A stretch of DNA of 64,000 bases from Phyllobacterium sp. 21LDTY02-6 (GCF_023554255.2 NZ_JAMJWD020000001.1:124001-188000), one strand, 5' to 3'. Shown: positions 9,391-18,787, counted from the first letter of the stretch. The notes: a model not told the origin generated them from the letters alone. Translations and numbers: made by a program.

Positions 9391-9735
9391 ATGTACCAAG
9401 CCCGATATGACGATGTCATCAATGATAGCGTAGCGACCGCAAGGGAGCGCGAGCGCTTTCTTTTCGACCAGTCCATTGCGATGCTCGAAGCGGCGCGGGA
9501 CGAGGGGGGCTATTCCTACAAGGGCATTGAGGCGGTGCACTTCACGGTGAAGCTGTGGATGCTGGTCATCGAGGATCTCGGCGACGCCGCCAATCAATTG
9601 CCGCCTGAATTGCGCGCTTCGCTGATTTCGATAGGCATCTTCATCCTGAAGGAACTCGAAGCGATCCGGCAGGAGCGTTCTACGGATTACGACAGTATCA
9701 TCGACATCACCCGCACCATACGCGACGGGATCTAG
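9391..9735 (+). CDS. flaF: Flagellin synthesis regulator FlaF
   Basis: FlaF promotes flagellin synthesis and assembly in alphaproteobacteria and acts opposite to FlbT. The 114-residue protein matches the family in length and in motifs such as RERERFLFDQSIAMLEAA, AVHFTVKLWMLVIEDL and SLISIGIFILKELEAI. It lies 34 bases after flgL and 4 bases before flbT, the usual flaF-flbT pairing. The ribosome site before ATG 9391 is weak (CGAAAG), possibly limiting its translation. Confidence 0.95.
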   Translation: MYQARYDDVINDSVATARERERFLFDQSIAMLEAARDEGGYSYKGIEAVHFTVKLWMLVIEDLGDAANQLPPELRASLISIGIFILKELEAIRQERSTDYDSIIDITRTIRDGI

Positions 9736-9739
9736 ACCC

Positions 9740-10180
9740 ATGAAAATTTCGTTGCGAGCCGGCGAGAAGCTTTACGTCAATGGCGCCGTCCTGCGGGCCG
9801 ACCGCAAGGTCGCGCTGGAGTTCATGAACGATGTGAGTTTCCTCCTGGAAAATCATGTCCTGCAGCCCGAACAGACGACGACACCGCTGCGGCAGCTCTA
9901 TTTCGCCGCACAGATCATGCTGCTCAATCCCGCCGGCAAGGACGAGGCGCATGCCACGTTCAAGCACATGCTGGCGTCGCTATTGGCGACGTTTTCGAAC
10001 AAGACCATGCTGAAAGAGCTGAAATTCATCGATGAGCTCGTCTTTGGGGACCGGATATTCGAGGCACTCAAGTCGATCCGTTCCCTCTACCCCCTGGAAG
10101 CGCAAATCATGTCGGGCGAACCCGAACTCGCCGTAAAGAGCGGTACGGATCACGATGTCCGACCGGAGGCAGGCCTATGA
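9740..10180 (+). CDS. flbT: Flagellin post-transcriptional repressor FlbT
   Basis: FlbT binds flagellin mRNA leaders and links flagellin translation to hook completion in Caulobacter; in Brucella it can act positively. The 146-residue protein has the family N-terminus MKISLRAGEKLYVNGAVLRA followed by LEFMNDVSFLLENHVL and a central QLYFAAQIMLLNP. Its last bases overlap the flgD start (ATGA). Confidence 0.95.
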   Translation: MKISLRAGEKLYVNGAVLRADRKVALEFMNDVSFLLENHVLQPEQTTTPLRQLYFAAQIMLLNPAGKDEAHATFKHMLASLLATFSNKTMLKELKFIDELVFGDRIFEALKSIRSLYPLEAQIMSGEPELAVKSGTDHDVRPEAGL

Positions 10181-10584
10181 CCACGACACCGCCGGTTGGC
10201 ACGCAGCAGACGCCGCAACCTGATACGACGACGACCAGCAAATCCGAGGGCCCTGGCGTCGATTACCAGACCTTCCTGAAGCTGCTCGTGGCCCAGATGA
10301 AGAACCAGGACCCGACGAAGCCGATGGATGCCACCGAGCAGGTGGCGCAGCTGGCGCAGTTTTCGAGCGTCGAGCAGGCGGTGCGGATGAACACGAAGCT
10401 CGACCAGTTGCTGGCGAGTTCCTCGCTTGCGCAAGCCGACGGCATCATAGGGCGGACCGTGACGAGCTTCGACGGGAAGATCACCGGCGTCGTGGAGTCC
10501 GTCCGCATCTATGCCGATGGCATGATCGCCAAGCTCAAGGACGGTGCCGAGGTGCCGATAACGCCCGGTATAGTCATCAGTTAG
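10177..10584 (+). CDS. flgD: Flagellar hook assembly scaffold FlgD
   Basis: FlgD caps the growing hook and is discarded on completion. Only the conserved core is present (135 residues versus ~230 in enterobacteria): VDYQTFLKLLVAQMKNQDPT, then MDATEQVAQLAQFSSVEQAV, followed by a short SH3-like tail (IIGRTVTSFDGKITGVVESV). The short form is usual in Rhizobiales. It is coupled to flbT by a 4-base overlap. Confidence 0.94.
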   Translation: MTTTPPVGTQQTPQPDTTTTSKSEGPGVDYQTFLKLLVAQMKNQDPTKPMDATEQVAQLAQFSSVEQAVRMNTKLDQLLASSSLAQADGIIGRTVTSFDGKITGVVESVRIYADGMIAKLKDGAEVPITPGIVIS

Positions 10585-10593
10585 GTCACGGAC

Positions 10594-10860
10594 ATGAACG
10601 AGGCCGATGCGCTCGATATCGTCACGCAGGCCATCTGGACCGTGATCGTGGCCTCCGGACCTGCCGTGGGCGCCGCCATGGTCGCTGGCATCGCCATTGC
10701 CCTGTTCCAGGCGCTCACGCAGGTGCAGGAAATCACGCTCACCTTCGTGCCTAAAATCCTGGTCATCCTTGCCGTGCTTGCGCTGACAGCGCCTTTCGTC
10801 GGTTCGCAGATCAACACATTGACACTTCTGACCTATTCACGCATCGAAAAAGGCTTCTAG
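10594..10860 (+). CDS. fliQ: Flagellar export gate protein FliQ
   Basis: FliQ is a small inner-membrane subunit of the type III flagellar export gate. The 88-residue protein has two TM helices (IVTQAIWTVIVASGPAVGAA, FVPKILVILAVLALTAPFVG) and the family motif ALTQVQEITLTFVPK between them. It sits between flgD and flhA. fliP is not in this window. Confidence 0.94.
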   Translation: MNEADALDIVTQAIWTVIVASGPAVGAAMVAGIAIALFQALTQVQEITLTFVPKILVILAVLALTAPFVGSQINTLTLLTYSRIEKGF

Positions 10861-10931
10861 TCCCGGCGTGATTTGGCTTCGCGCAAGCTTCGCTTCCTAT
10901 GGTGCCTCCTGAACAAGGGCAGGAGCATTCC

Positions 10932-13022
10932 GTGCAGCAAGCAGCCGCCAAACCAATCGGGGCAAGAGCCTACCTGACCGGCAGCGATGTCGGGCTGGCA
11001 TTGGGCATCGTCATCATCCTGACGGTGCTGTTTCTGCCTGTCTCGCCAATGGTGCTCGATATCGGCCTGGCGTTCTCCATCGCGCTCTCCGTGCTCATCC
11101 TGATGGTGGCGCTTTGGATCCAGCGCCCGCTCGACTTCTCTGCCTTTCCGACGGTGCTCCTGATCGCGACGATGTTGCGCCTTTCGCTCAATATCGCGAC
11201 GACGCGCGTCATCCTTACCCATGGTGACGAAGGCTATGCCGCCGCCGGGCAGGTCATTCATGGTTTCTCGCAATTCGTCATGGGCGGCGATTTCGTCATC
11301 GGCCTGGTCGTGTTCGCGATCCTGATCATCGTGAACTTCCTCGTCATCACCAAGGGCGCCACGCGTATCGCAGAGGTCGGCGCCCGCTTCACCCTCGACG
11401 CCATTCCCGGCAAGCAGATGGCCATCGACGCCGACCTTTCGTCCGGATTGATCGACGAGAAGGAAGCGCAGCATCGCCGGCGTGAACTCGAGGAGGAAAG
11501 TTCCTTCTTCGGCTCGATGGACGGTGCGTCGAAATTCGTTCGCGGCGATGCCATCGCCGGACTCATCATCACGGCCGTCAACATCTTCGGCGGCATCATC
11601 ATCGGTGTCACCCGCCACGGCATGGAAGTCGCCGAGGCAGCGGACGTTTTCACCAAGCTATCGGTGGGCGATGGACTGGTGACGCAGATACCGGCACTGA
11701 TCGTCTCGCTCGCCGCCGGCCTCCTCGTCTCCAAGGGCGGCACGCGCGGCTCTACCGACAAGGCCGTCTTCGGCCAGCTCGGCGCTTATCCGAAGGCGCT
11801 ATTCGTTGCGGCACTCCTGCTCTTCGTCCTCGGAATCCTGCCCGGCCTGCCGGCGTTTCCGTTCTTCCTGCTCGCGTTCGGCCTGGCTGCACTCGGCGTA
11901 TCGATACCGCGCCGCCTGGCGCGCGCCGAAGCCGCGCAGCAAGCCGAACTTGCGGCCAAGCGCAAGAGCGCCGAGGAGGAAGACCGCAACTCCGTACGCG
12001 CATCGCTCGATACGGCGCAGATCGAGGTTTGCCTCGGCAAGCAGCTCTCGACCCGCCTCATGGCCTCGCAGCTCGAATTGGCGCACCGGGTGAACAAGAT
12101 GCGCAAGAAGTTCGCGGTCGAATACGGCTTCGTGGTCCCGGAAATCAAGGTAACGGACGATTTCCTGCTGCCGCCCAAGACCTATCGCATCAAGATTCAT
12201 GGCACCGTGGTCGCTTCGCACGAACTGCGCGTTGGCGAGGTCCTCGTCATACCGGGCGACCGGCCGCCGCCGCATGTCCCCGGCGAGGAAGTGCGGGAAC
12301 CTGCATTTGGAATGAAGGCATATTCGGTGCCGGAGACATTCATCACCGAGCTCAAGCGCGACAATTACATGACGGTGGACAATCTTTCGGTGCTGCTGAC
12401 CCATCTCAGCGAGATCGTGCGCAACAATCTGGCGCAGTTGCTGTCCTACAAGGATATGCGCGCGCTGCTGGACCGCCTCGGTCCGGAATACCGCAAGCTG
12501 CTGGACGACATCTGCCCGGCGCACCTCTCCTATTCCGGCCTGCAGGCCGTGCTCAAGCTGCTGCTGGCGGAGCGGGTATCGATCCGCAATCTGAACCTGA
12601 TCCTCGAGGCGATCGCCGAAGTTGCACCACATGTGCGCCGGTCGGAGATGATCGTGGAACATGTGCGCATGCGCATGTCACAGCAGATTTGCGGCGATCT
12701 GTCCGACAATGGTGTTCTCTCCGTGCTCCGGCTCGGCAACAGGTGGGACCTCGTATTCCACCAGAGCCTGAAGCGCGACGCCAAGGGTGAGGTGATGGAG
12801 TTCGACATCGACCCGCGCCTGCTCGAGCAATTCGGTACGGAAGCGACCACGGCGATCCGGAAATATCTCGATGCGGGCGAGCGCTTCGTGCTGGTGGCCT
12901 CGCCGGAGGCCCGGCCCTATATCCGCATGATCGTCGAGCGTCTTTTCACCACGCTCTCCGTATTGTCGCATGTAGAGATCGCGCGAGGCGTCGAAGTGCG
13001 CTCGCTGGGCACCATCTCCTGA
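10932..13022 (+). CDS. flhA: Flagellar export protein FlhA
   Basis: FlhA is the large export-gate protein that couples proton flow to type III secretion. About eight TM helices span the first ~330 residues, including the conserved FHIPEP-like cytoplasmic stretch ([20 protein letters not shown]). The C-terminal substrate-docking domain contains [19 protein letters not shown] and [21 protein letters not shown] prefer the GTG at 10932 (696 residues) because GGGCAGGAG lies about 6 bases upstream; ATG 10899 in the same frame has no such site. The fliR start follows the stop by one base. Confidence 0.96.
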   Translation: MQQAAAKPIGARAYLTGSDVGLALGIVIILTVLFLPVSPMVLDIGLAFSIALSVLILMVALWIQRPLDFSAFPTVLLIATMLRLSLNIATTRVILTHGDEGYAAAGQVIHGFSQFVMGGDFVIGLVVFAILIIVNFLVITKGATRIAEVGARFTLDAIPGKQMAIDADLSSGLIDEKEAQHRRRELEEESSFFGSMDGASKFVRGDAIAGLIITAVNIFGGIIIGVTRHGMEVAEAADVFTKLSVGDGLVTQIPALIVSLAAGLLVSKGGTRGSTDKAVFGQLGAYPKALFVAALLLFVLGILPGLPAFPFFLLAFGLAALGVSIPRRLARAEAAQQAELAAKRKSAEEEDRNSVRASLDTAQIEVCLGKQLSTRLMASQLELAHRVNKMRKKFAVEYGFVVPEIKVTDDFLLPPKTYRIKIHGTVVASHELRVGEVLVIPGDRPPPHVPGEEVREPAFGMKAYSVPETFITELKRDNYMTVDNLSVLLTHLSEIVRNNLAQLLSYKDMRALLDRLGPEYRKLLDDICPAHLSYSGLQAVLKLLLAERVSIRNLNLILEAIAEVAPHVRRSEMIVEHVRMRMSQQICGDLSDNGVLSVLRLGNRWDLVFHQSLKRDAKGEVMEFDIDPRLLEQFGTEATTAIRKYLDAGERFVLVASPEARPYIRMIVERLFTTLSVLSHVEIARGVEVRSLGTIS

Positions 13023-13023
13023 A

Positions 13024-13773
13024 ATGCCCCCTCTCGCCGAAATGGTCGTTGCGGCCCTTCTGATCTTCGCGCGCGTCGGGGCCTGCCTTCTGATCATGCC
13101 GGGGATTTCCAGTCCGCGCATTCCCATGCAGATCCGCTTGTTCCTGGCTCTCGCCTGCTCGCTGATGATCGTGCCGCTTGTCATGACAAATGTCGCGCCC
13201 GCGGCCTCCATGCCGCCCCTGGTGCTGATGCGGACGATCATCATCGAGATCATCGTCGGCGGCATGATCGGCGTTCTGGCCCGCATCTATTTCTGGGCCC
13301 TGCAGTTCATGGCCAGCGTCATCGCCATGGCGGCCGGCTATTCCGGTGCGCCTAGCGGCGCTGTCGAGGCCGAAGAGCCACAGGCGGCGATCGCTACTTT
13401 CGTCACACTTTCGGCGCTATGCCTGTTCTTCATCTCGGACCTGCACATGGAGGTGTTCCGGGCTCTGCTTTCCTCTTACTCCGCGGTTCCCGTCGATGGG
13501 ATATTCCAGCCCGACACCGCGCTCACCAGTATCACCGACACGCTGTCGCGCGCCTTCCTCGGCACCATACGCATTGCCGCTCCGTTTATCGTCTTCGCGA
13601 TCGTGGTGAATATCGCCGTCGGGCTCATCAACAAGCTGACGCCGACAATTCCGGTCTATTTCATCTCGATGCCCTTCGTGCTGGCTGGCGCGCTGATGCT
13701 GCTCTATTTCGCAATGCCCGACATGTTGCGCCTGTTCACCTCGGAGATCGGCTCCTACCTCAGGAATTTCTAA
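13024..13773 (+). CDS. fliR: Flagellar export gate protein FliR
   Basis: FliR joins FliP and FliQ in the helical export-gate core. The 249-residue protein has six hydrophobic helices (for example MVVAALLIFARVGACLLIMP, ALMLLYFAMPDMLRLF) and the FliR motif AFLGTIRIAAPFIVFAIVVN followed by KLTPTIPVYFISMP. It begins one base after flhA ends, and its stop overlaps the next start by one base. Confidence 0.95.
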   Translation: MPPLAEMVVAALLIFARVGACLLIMPGISSPRIPMQIRLFLALACSLMIVPLVMTNVAPAASMPPLVLMRTIIIEIIVGGMIGVLARIYFWALQFMASVIAMAAGYSGAPSGAVEAEEPQAAIATFVTLSALCLFFISDLHMEVFRALLSSYSAVPVDGIFQPDTALTSITDTLSRAFLGTIRIAAPFIVFAIVVNIAVGLINKLTPTIPVYFISMPFVLAGALMLLYFAMPDMLRLFTSEIGSYLRNF

Positions 13774-14168
13774 TGAGAGCTGCGCAATCCAGGGAACAGC
13801 TCGTCCGGCTGCAACGCGTCGCGAAAGCCCGCTGCGAGATGGAAGTCGCGGAGCTGGTGGCGCGTCAGACCGCGGTGGACGATGAAAACGCCTACCTTCG
13901 GGAAATGCAGGCGCGCCGCTTCGAAACCGGCGGGAACCTCGTGCCCGAATCCATCATTGTCGAACGTCTTGACCGCAATGGCCGCCTGTCGGCGCAGCTG
14001 ACGGCGGACCTTGCCGACCGGAAGCGGGCGCTGCTGCAATCGTCGCGAACATTGGAAATCCTGGAGAAAAAGGTAAGCGTCGAGACGCGCGCTAGCGAGC
14101 GAATGCGGGATGCGGCTGCGATGGACGAATATGTGGCAAGCCTGGCAGGCAGGGCGAAAACGTCATGA
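13773..14168 (+). CDS. Coiled-coil flagellar protein, FliJ-like
   Basis: A 131-residue, strongly helical and charged protein (SREQLVRLQRVAKARCEMEV, LEILEKKVSVETRASERM) predicted to form a long coiled coil like FliJ or the T3SS stalk proteins, which couple the export ATPase to the gate. No specific motif proves FliJ identity. The ATG at 13773 overlaps the fliR stop by one base; upstream extension of the frame lies within fliR. It fits a conserved but poorly named gene after fliR in rhizobia. Confidence 0.7.
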   Translation: MRAAQSREQLVRLQRVAKARCEMEVAELVARQTAVDDENAYLREMQARRFETGGNLVPESIIVERLDRNGRLSAQLTADLADRKRALLQSSRTLEILEKKVSVETRASERMRDAAAMDEYVASLAGRAKTS

Positions 14169-14238
14169 CGAACGTCAAGCCTCCCGCAAGTTTGGACGAT
14201 TAGTATCGGCACCGTGAACAAGGAAAAGGTTAGCTTCG

Positions 14239-14712
14239 ATGGCAATCAACCCGCCGTCCGACATCATTCTCGATGTGGCCCGCGCCGCCGATCCGGTCGC
14301 CTATCAGGCTTCGCTGGAGAAGTTGCGCGCGCTGGCGGGCGCTCGCATCGAGGGCACGGACCAGACCCAATTCACCGTTGCGTCTGCCGCGGTCGAAGCA
14401 CCGCGTCCGGCCGCCAATCCGGCCTTCCGCAAGTTCGAGGCATTCATGCTTCAGACTTTCGTGCAGTCAATGTTCACCAGCGAGGGTGAAAGCGTCTTCG
14501 GCAAGGGGATTGCCGGAGAATATTGGAAGTCGATGATGTCCGAGGCCATCGCCAAGGAAATGGCGGAAGGCGGCGGCGTGGGCATCGCCACGATGCTTCA
14601 GGCGCGCAGCGATCAAATGGCAAGCCTCGATATGATGGGAGGCGCAGCAGGCACCGCAGCGTTTTCTGGTCCGGGTTCAACCCTGACAGACGACGAAACG
14701 CCGGCCGGTTGA
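14239..14712 (+). CDS. Rod-binding protein, FlgJ N-terminal type
   Basis: A 157-residue protein with the rod-binding domain in its second half (FRKFEAFMLQTFVQSMFTS, then GKGIAGEYWKSMMSEAIAKE and GIATML). In enterobacterial FlgJ this domain is the rod cap and is fused to a muramidase. Here the muramidase is absent, and the separate transglycosylase upstream of ftcR may supply that activity. The first ~65 residues are alanine-rich and variable. Confidence 0.82.
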   Translation: MAINPPSDIILDVARAADPVAYQASLEKLRALAGARIEGTDQTQFTVASAAVEAPRPAANPAFRKFEAFMLQTFVQSMFTSEGESVFGKGIAGEYWKSMMSEAIAKEMAEGGGVGIATMLQARSDQMASLDMMGGAAGTAAFSGPGSTLTDDETPAG

Positions 14713-14730
14713 TGATTTGAAGGAATGATT

Positions 14731-15141
14731 ATGACAATAAACGATACTAAAACGAACGAAATTCAGCGTCTGGACCAGGCACTCGAGCCGGTATATTCGG
14801 CAATTCAACGTCTTGAAAGCGTGATCGATCACGAAACCGACCTGCTGCTTGACGGTTCAACCGTCGATCTCAAGGAAATCAGCGCCAGCAAGAGCCGGGG
14901 CCTTCGCGATTTCAACAAGGCTCTCGGCAAGGCAACCAAAATCGTCGACCAGGGAGCATTGAAGACCCTGCAGCCTTTGCTGGAAAGCCTGCGGCGCAAG
15001 CTGGACCGCAATTGCGATGCGCTCAAGCTGCACCTGCGCGCTGTCAGCGAACTGACTGGCATCATCCGCGATGCGCTCGAAACGCATGAGGCGGACGGCA
15101 CCTATACGGTGGAGCAACTCCGCAGCGGAAGCGGTGCATGA
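14731..15141 (+). CDS. FlgN-like flagellar export chaperone
   Basis: A 136-residue all-helical protein (LDQALEPVYSAIQRLESVID, LQPLLESLRRKLDRNCDALK) with the length and helix pattern of FlgN, the chaperone for FlgK and FlgL. I use ATG 14731 because AAGGA lies 6 bases upstream; ATG 14725 in the same frame directly abuts that site. It sits between the rod-binding protein and a 4-base overlapping membrane protein. Family assignment is by length, helicity and context. Confidence 0.65.
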   Translation: MTINDTKTNEIQRLDQALEPVYSAIQRLESVIDHETDLLLDGSTVDLKEISASKSRGLRDFNKALGKATKIVDQGALKTLQPLLESLRRKLDRNCDALKLHLRAVSELTGIIRDALETHEADGTYTVEQLRSGSGA

Positions 15142-15608
15142 TCCGCATCATCGTCATCGGCCTGTGGGTCTGCGGCGTTGCGCTGGGCTCGCTCTATTTC
15201 GCCGTCCGCTACAATTCGGCGTCTGCTTCCAACCCCGCCGCGGTCGAAACCGTGCTGGACAATGGCAAGACCGACATATTCAGCGTGCCGATCATCGTCG
15301 ACGGCGCCGTGCAGGGCTATATCGTCTCGCAGCTGATCTACACCCTGGACGGCAATGCCAATCAATCGGCGGGGGCTCCCGTAAGTTTCTTCATCAATGA
15401 CGAGATTTTTCGCCAGTTCTATGGCCGCTATTCGGAAGTCAAGGACGTGCAGAAGGTGGAGTTCGACGACGTCAGGAAGTCGATCATCGAGCGGGTCAAT
15501 ACGCGCTTCCCCAGGCCGGTGCTGCGCGACCTGCTGGTCGAGCAGTTCAACTACATCTCATCCAACGATATCCGCAATCAGAACATGAAGGGCCTGCCGC
15601 GCGGCTAG
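15138..15608 (+). CDS. Single-TM protein at end of flagellar operon
   Basis: A 156-residue protein with one N-terminal TM helix (IIVIGLWVCGVALGSLYFAV) and a ~130-residue periplasmic domain (FSVPIIVDGAVQGYIVSQLI, VNTRFPRPVLRDLLVEQFNY). The topology is like FliL, and the C-terminal region resembles the membrane-proximal helix of such proteins, but I cannot assign it firmly. It is coupled to the FlgN-like gene by ATGA and ends in a tail-to-tail overlap with the PilZ-like gene. Confidence 0.7.
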   Translation: MIRIIVIGLWVCGVALGSLYFAVRYNSASASNPAAVETVLDNGKTDIFSVPIIVDGAVQGYIVSQLIYTLDGNANQSAGAPVSFFINDEIFRQFYGRYSEVKDVQKVEFDDVRKSIIERVNTRFPRPVLRDLLVEQFNYISSNDIRNQNMKGLPRG

Positions 15609-15955
15609 GGCTTGCCGAGCGAATAGTATTTGCCCGACAGCGCCTCGAGGACCGCTTCGCCGAGGGGCGGCACATCGGCTGGCGTAATGAAACGGATGCC
15701 GATCTCCATGCCCTCGCTCCACACCGACTGGCCGAGCAGCACGCCGCAATACTGGTCGTCGAACAGCCAGAACTGTTCGGGGACGATGGCCTTGCGCGCG
15801 AGCCTTATGCGTGCGCCATTTTCGGTAAGGTCATAGAACTGGCACTCCACGATGAACCGTCCATCGACCGAAATGATCTTTCCCGACCGCAGCCGCGTTC
15901 GCTTCCGCTCCTCCAGCCGCTGATCGGGTCCATTCTTTCGGGTTTTCGTGAACAT
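15605..15955 (-). CDS. PilZ-like domain protein
   Basis: A 116-residue, probably cytoplasmic protein. It shows the two PilZ signature parts: a basic cluster near the N-terminus (RLEERKRTRLR) and, about 25 residues later, DLTENGARIRL, resembling the (D/N)xSxxG c-di-GMP-binding loop with Thr in place of Ser. It may slow the motor or respond to c-di-GMP at the end of the flagellar cluster. ATG 15955 is used; GTG 15982 in frame is possible. Its stop codon overlaps the stop of the converging flagellar gene (shared CTAG). Confidence 0.75.
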   Translation of the reverse strand: MFTKTRKNGPDQRLEERKRTRLRSGKIISVDGRFIVECQFYDLTENGARIRLARKAIVPEQFWLFDDQYCGVLLGQSVWSEGMEIGIRFITPADVPPLGEAVLEALSGKYYSLGKP

Positions 15956-16144
15956 CTGCCTTGCCTGATCACCTGTTCTCACCCTGAGATTAGCCGTAAA
16001 AGACTTTCAAATCCGTTAGAAGTTCCTGACACCTGTAGGCGGTGAGGCGGTTTGTCCACAACTTCAGATTGCTAGATATCCAATGCCTATCGGAAGTTGA
16101 ACGGAAGAGGAGTAGACACTCTGAAGTTTAACCTCGGGGGTCTC

Positions 16145-16561
16145 ATGTTCAATAACCGCTTTATTCTCGCACTTTTATTTGCAGCACCTGTTTCCTTGGC
16201 GCAGGCGCAGACCTGCGAGAGCAATTTCAAGGTCACCGGCGTTCCAATGGTCACAGCGATGAGCTTCAAGACGTCGATGGATTTCCCCGGTATCAAGCCG
16301 GATCAGGCTTTGAAGACATTGGCCCAGGCGGTGGCCGCCGAAGGCTTCTCGGGCATCCGGACCGACAAGTCGCTCGGCGCGGTCGATGCCTATCAGGAAA
16401 CGTCCGGCTCTGGCAGGGAGCAGACATTGCGCGTCGTAGCCCGCAAGAAGGGCAAGGGCACACGGGTCGATGCCATGTTCAACATCCAGCAGGGGCAGGT
16501 GACGAGCCAGAGCATCGTGCGCAAGGGGCTTTGCACCATCGTCATGTCGCTCGCCGACTGA
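16145..16561 (+). CDS. Secreted hypothetical protein
   Basis: A 138-residue protein with a clear signal peptide (MFNNRFILALLFAAPVSLAQ, cleaved after AQA). Two cysteines, one just after cleavage (TCESNF) and one near the end (KGLCTIV), could form a disulfide in the periplasm. The start at 16145 is preceded by a G-rich site (CTCGGGGG); the frame is open 48 bases further upstream but that would mask the signal peptide. I do not recognise the family. Confidence 0.72.
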   Translation: MFNNRFILALLFAAPVSLAQAQTCESNFKVTGVPMVTAMSFKTSMDFPGIKPDQALKTLAQAVAAEGFSGIRTDKSLGAVDAYQETSGSGREQTLRVVARKKGKGTRVDAMFNIQQGQVTSQSIVRKGLCTIVMSLAD

Positions 16562-16699
16562 CCGTTTTCAATAGATGTTGCGCCGTGCAGGCGTGAATGA
16601 TGTCATCGCGGCAAACGAATCAGCGGTGAGGTCAGGAACGGCCCGCGTGGAACAAAATATGAGCTTTCCTGATTTCGTTGGAATAAAACGGGGAATCTC

Positions 16700-18469
16700 A
16701 TGACCACGCAGCAGTTTCTGGCCTTTGCCGTCATCGTTCTCATGATGGCGGCATTCATCTGGGGGCGTTTTCGCTACGACGTGGTGGCAATGTGCGCGCT
16801 CCTCGTGGCCTGCCTGCTCGGTCTCGTCCCCTATGACCGCGCCTTCAGCGGTTTCAGCGACGAGATCGTCATCATCGTCGGCAGCGCCCTTGTGGTGAGT
16901 GCCGGCGTGGCGCGTTCCGGGCTGATGGAGGCGGCCGTGCAGCGGTTTGCGCCGCGGCTGGTTGCGGTTCGTGGGCAATTGGCGCTGCTCGTCATCGTCG
17001 TGACGGTCCTCTCCGCCTTCGTCAAGAATATCGGCGCCCTTGCGATCATGATACCGATCGCGTTCCAGTTTGCCCGCCGGTCCAATGTTTCGCCGTCGCT
17101 CTTCCTGATGCCGATGGCCTTTGGAGCGCTGATGGGCGGCCTGATGACCCAGATCGGCACCTCGCCCAATATCGTCGTTTCCCGGGTGCGCGAGGAAATG
17201 GTGGGCGAGCGCTTCACCATGTTCGACTTCACGCCGGTCGGCGCGACGGTGGCTGCGGTCGGCATCGTCTATCTGGTCCTGTTCTACTGGCTGGTTCCCA
17301 TGCGTTCGAGGGAAGGCCTGTCGGCGGACGAGGCCATCGAGATCAGCAATTACGTTGCGGAAGCCTCCGTTCCGCAGGGCGCTTCGGCCATCGGCAAGAC
17401 GGTGGTCGATATCAGCAAGCCCGGAGAGGGCAGGGCAAGCATCACCTCGATCATTCGCGGCGAGAGCCGAACCAGTCCGTTGCCGGATACGATCATTGCG
17501 CAGGGTGACGTGCTGGTGCTTGAAGGCGATCCCGCCGCACTCGATGCCATCGTCAATTCCGGCAAGCTCAAGCTTTCGCGCGACCGGATACCGGAGCAGG
17601 AGCAGGGTTCCGAACTCGAATCCATCGAGGCGGTCATCGGTGACAATTCTCCGCTCATCGGCCTCTCGGCGCGCGACCTGTCGCTGTTCGACAGGTACGA
17701 GGTCAATCTGCTTGCGCTGAGCCGGCAGGGCGAAAGGATCACCGACAGGCTCGGCGAGATAAAGCTGCGCCTGGGTGACGTGGTGGTGTTCCAGGGCAAG
17801 GACAGCGTCCTGCCGGCGTTGCTGCGCGAATTCGGCTGCCTGCCGCTGGCCAAGCGTACCATCATGCTCGGCAATGTGCGGCGCGGGCTCATTCCGCTGT
17901 CGATCCTGCTGGTCGCGATCATCGTCACGGCGTTCGGCCTGGCGCCGGTCTCATTCGTCTTCTTCGCCGCGGCGGTGGCCATGGTCGCATTCAAGGCCAT
18001 CCCTGTGCGCGAACTCTACACTGCCATCGATGGTCCAATCCTGGTCATGCTTGCCGCGCTCATTCCCGTCAGCGATGCGCTGCGAACGTCGGGCGGCACG
18101 GACCTCATTTCGCAATATCTGACCGCCTACGCGCATTCCCTGCCTCCATTCGCGGCGCTGGGCGTCATTATGGTCGTCGCCATGGCGGTGACGCCGTTTC
18201 TCAACAATGCGGCAACCGTGCTGGTCATGGCGCCGATCGCCTCCAGTTTCGCGACCGGGCTCGGGTACAGGCCCGAGGCGTTCCTCATGGCCGTCGCCAT
18301 CGGCGCAGGATGCGATTTCCTGACGCCGATCGGTCATCAGTGCAATACTTTGGTCATGGGTCCGGGTGGCTACACTTTCGGGGATTACCCGCGGTTGGGC
18401 CTACCGCTATCGATCATCGTGGTGCTCGTTGCGGTGCCAACATTGATGTTCTTCTGGCCGCTCCGATGA
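16700..18469 (+). CDS. SLC13-family permease with two RCK-C domains
   Basis: A 589-residue anion/dicarboxylate-type transporter. The N-terminal membrane half has the SLC13/CitMHS pattern (FVKNIGALAIMIPIAFQFAR, GGLMTQIGTSPNIVVSRVRE). Two TrkA-C/RCK-C regulatory domains fill roughly residues 215-400, and the second membrane half ends with VTPFLNNAATVLVMAPIA and a LTPIGHQCNTLV loop. This layout is common for sulfate, selenite or dicarboxylate carriers; the substrate cannot be read from sequence. A GGGG ribosome site lies before the ATG. It converges on the next gene with a 6-base gap. Confidence 0.88.
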   Translation: MTTQQFLAFAVIVLMMAAFIWGRFRYDVVAMCALLVACLLGLVPYDRAFSGFSDEIVIIVGSALVVSAGVARSGLMEAAVQRFAPRLVAVRGQLALLVIVVTVLSAFVKNIGALAIMIPIAFQFARRSNVSPSLFLMPMAFGALMGGLMTQIGTSPNIVVSRVREEMVGERFTMFDFTPVGATVAAVGIVYLVLFYWLVPMRSREGLSADEAIEISNYVAEASVPQGASAIGKTVVDISKPGEGRASITSIIRGESRTSPLPDTIIAQGDVLVLEGDPAALDAIVNSGKLKLSRDRIPEQEQGSELESIEAVIGDNSPLIGLSARDLSLFDRYEVNLLALSRQGERITDRLGEIKLRLGDVVVFQGKDSVLPALLREFGCLPLAKRTIMLGNVRRGLIPLSILLVAIIVTAFGLAPVSFVFFAAAVAMVAFKAIPVRELYTAIDGPILVMLAALIPVSDALRTSGGTDLISQYLTAYAHSLPPFAALGVIMVVAMAVTPFLNNAATVLVMAPIASSFATGLGYRPEAFLMAVAIGAGCDFLTPIGHQCNTLVMGPGGYTFGDYPRLGLPLSIIVVLVAVPTLMFFWPLR

Positions 18470-18475
18470 GAGGGT

Positions 18476-18787
18476 TCATGGCTCGTCGATTTCGGCGGAG
18501 GACGAGGCAGCAGCGCGAATAGTGCCCGCCACCATGCCGCGCTTGCCCTCGGCGGGATAGCGCAGGGACGTATCTTCGATGACGTTGTAGAGTTCGTTGT
18601 CGAGGAAGTCCTGGCGCGAACCTCCCTTATGATGGCTGGACGCCAGCTCCGCCGCTAACGCCCTGGCATCGTCGGGCGATTCCGCCCGCACGATGACTTC
18701 GCCCTGTGTGCCAGCGGAGTTCCAGTTGGGGTCGCTCTCGGTCGTAACCGGCAGGAGACGATAAATTCGAAGCGAAGCCTCGGCCAT
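18476..18787 (-). CDS. Small hypothetical protein, EcfG-regulon candidate
   Basis: A 103-residue soluble protein (starts MAEASLRIYRLLPVTTESDP; middle GEVIVRAESPDDARALAAEL) of unknown function. ATG 18787 is chosen because AGGAG lies about 7 bases upstream and an EcfG-type promoter (18818-18842) lies 30 bases upstream; a longer in-frame start (18850) would overlap that promoter. It is divergent from the small lipoprotein gene, which has its own EcfG-like promoter. Confidence 0.75.
   Translation of the reverse strand: MAEASLRIYRLLPVTTESDPNWNSAGTQGEVIVRAESPDDARALAAELASSHHKGGSRQDFLDNELYNVIEDTSLRYPAEGKRGMVAGTIRAAASSSAEIDEP

Noticed and set aside
16646-16680. EcfG promoter for the SLC13 permease (GGAAC near 16651, CGTT later)
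   Set aside because: The spacer is about 22 bases, outside the 16-18 range.
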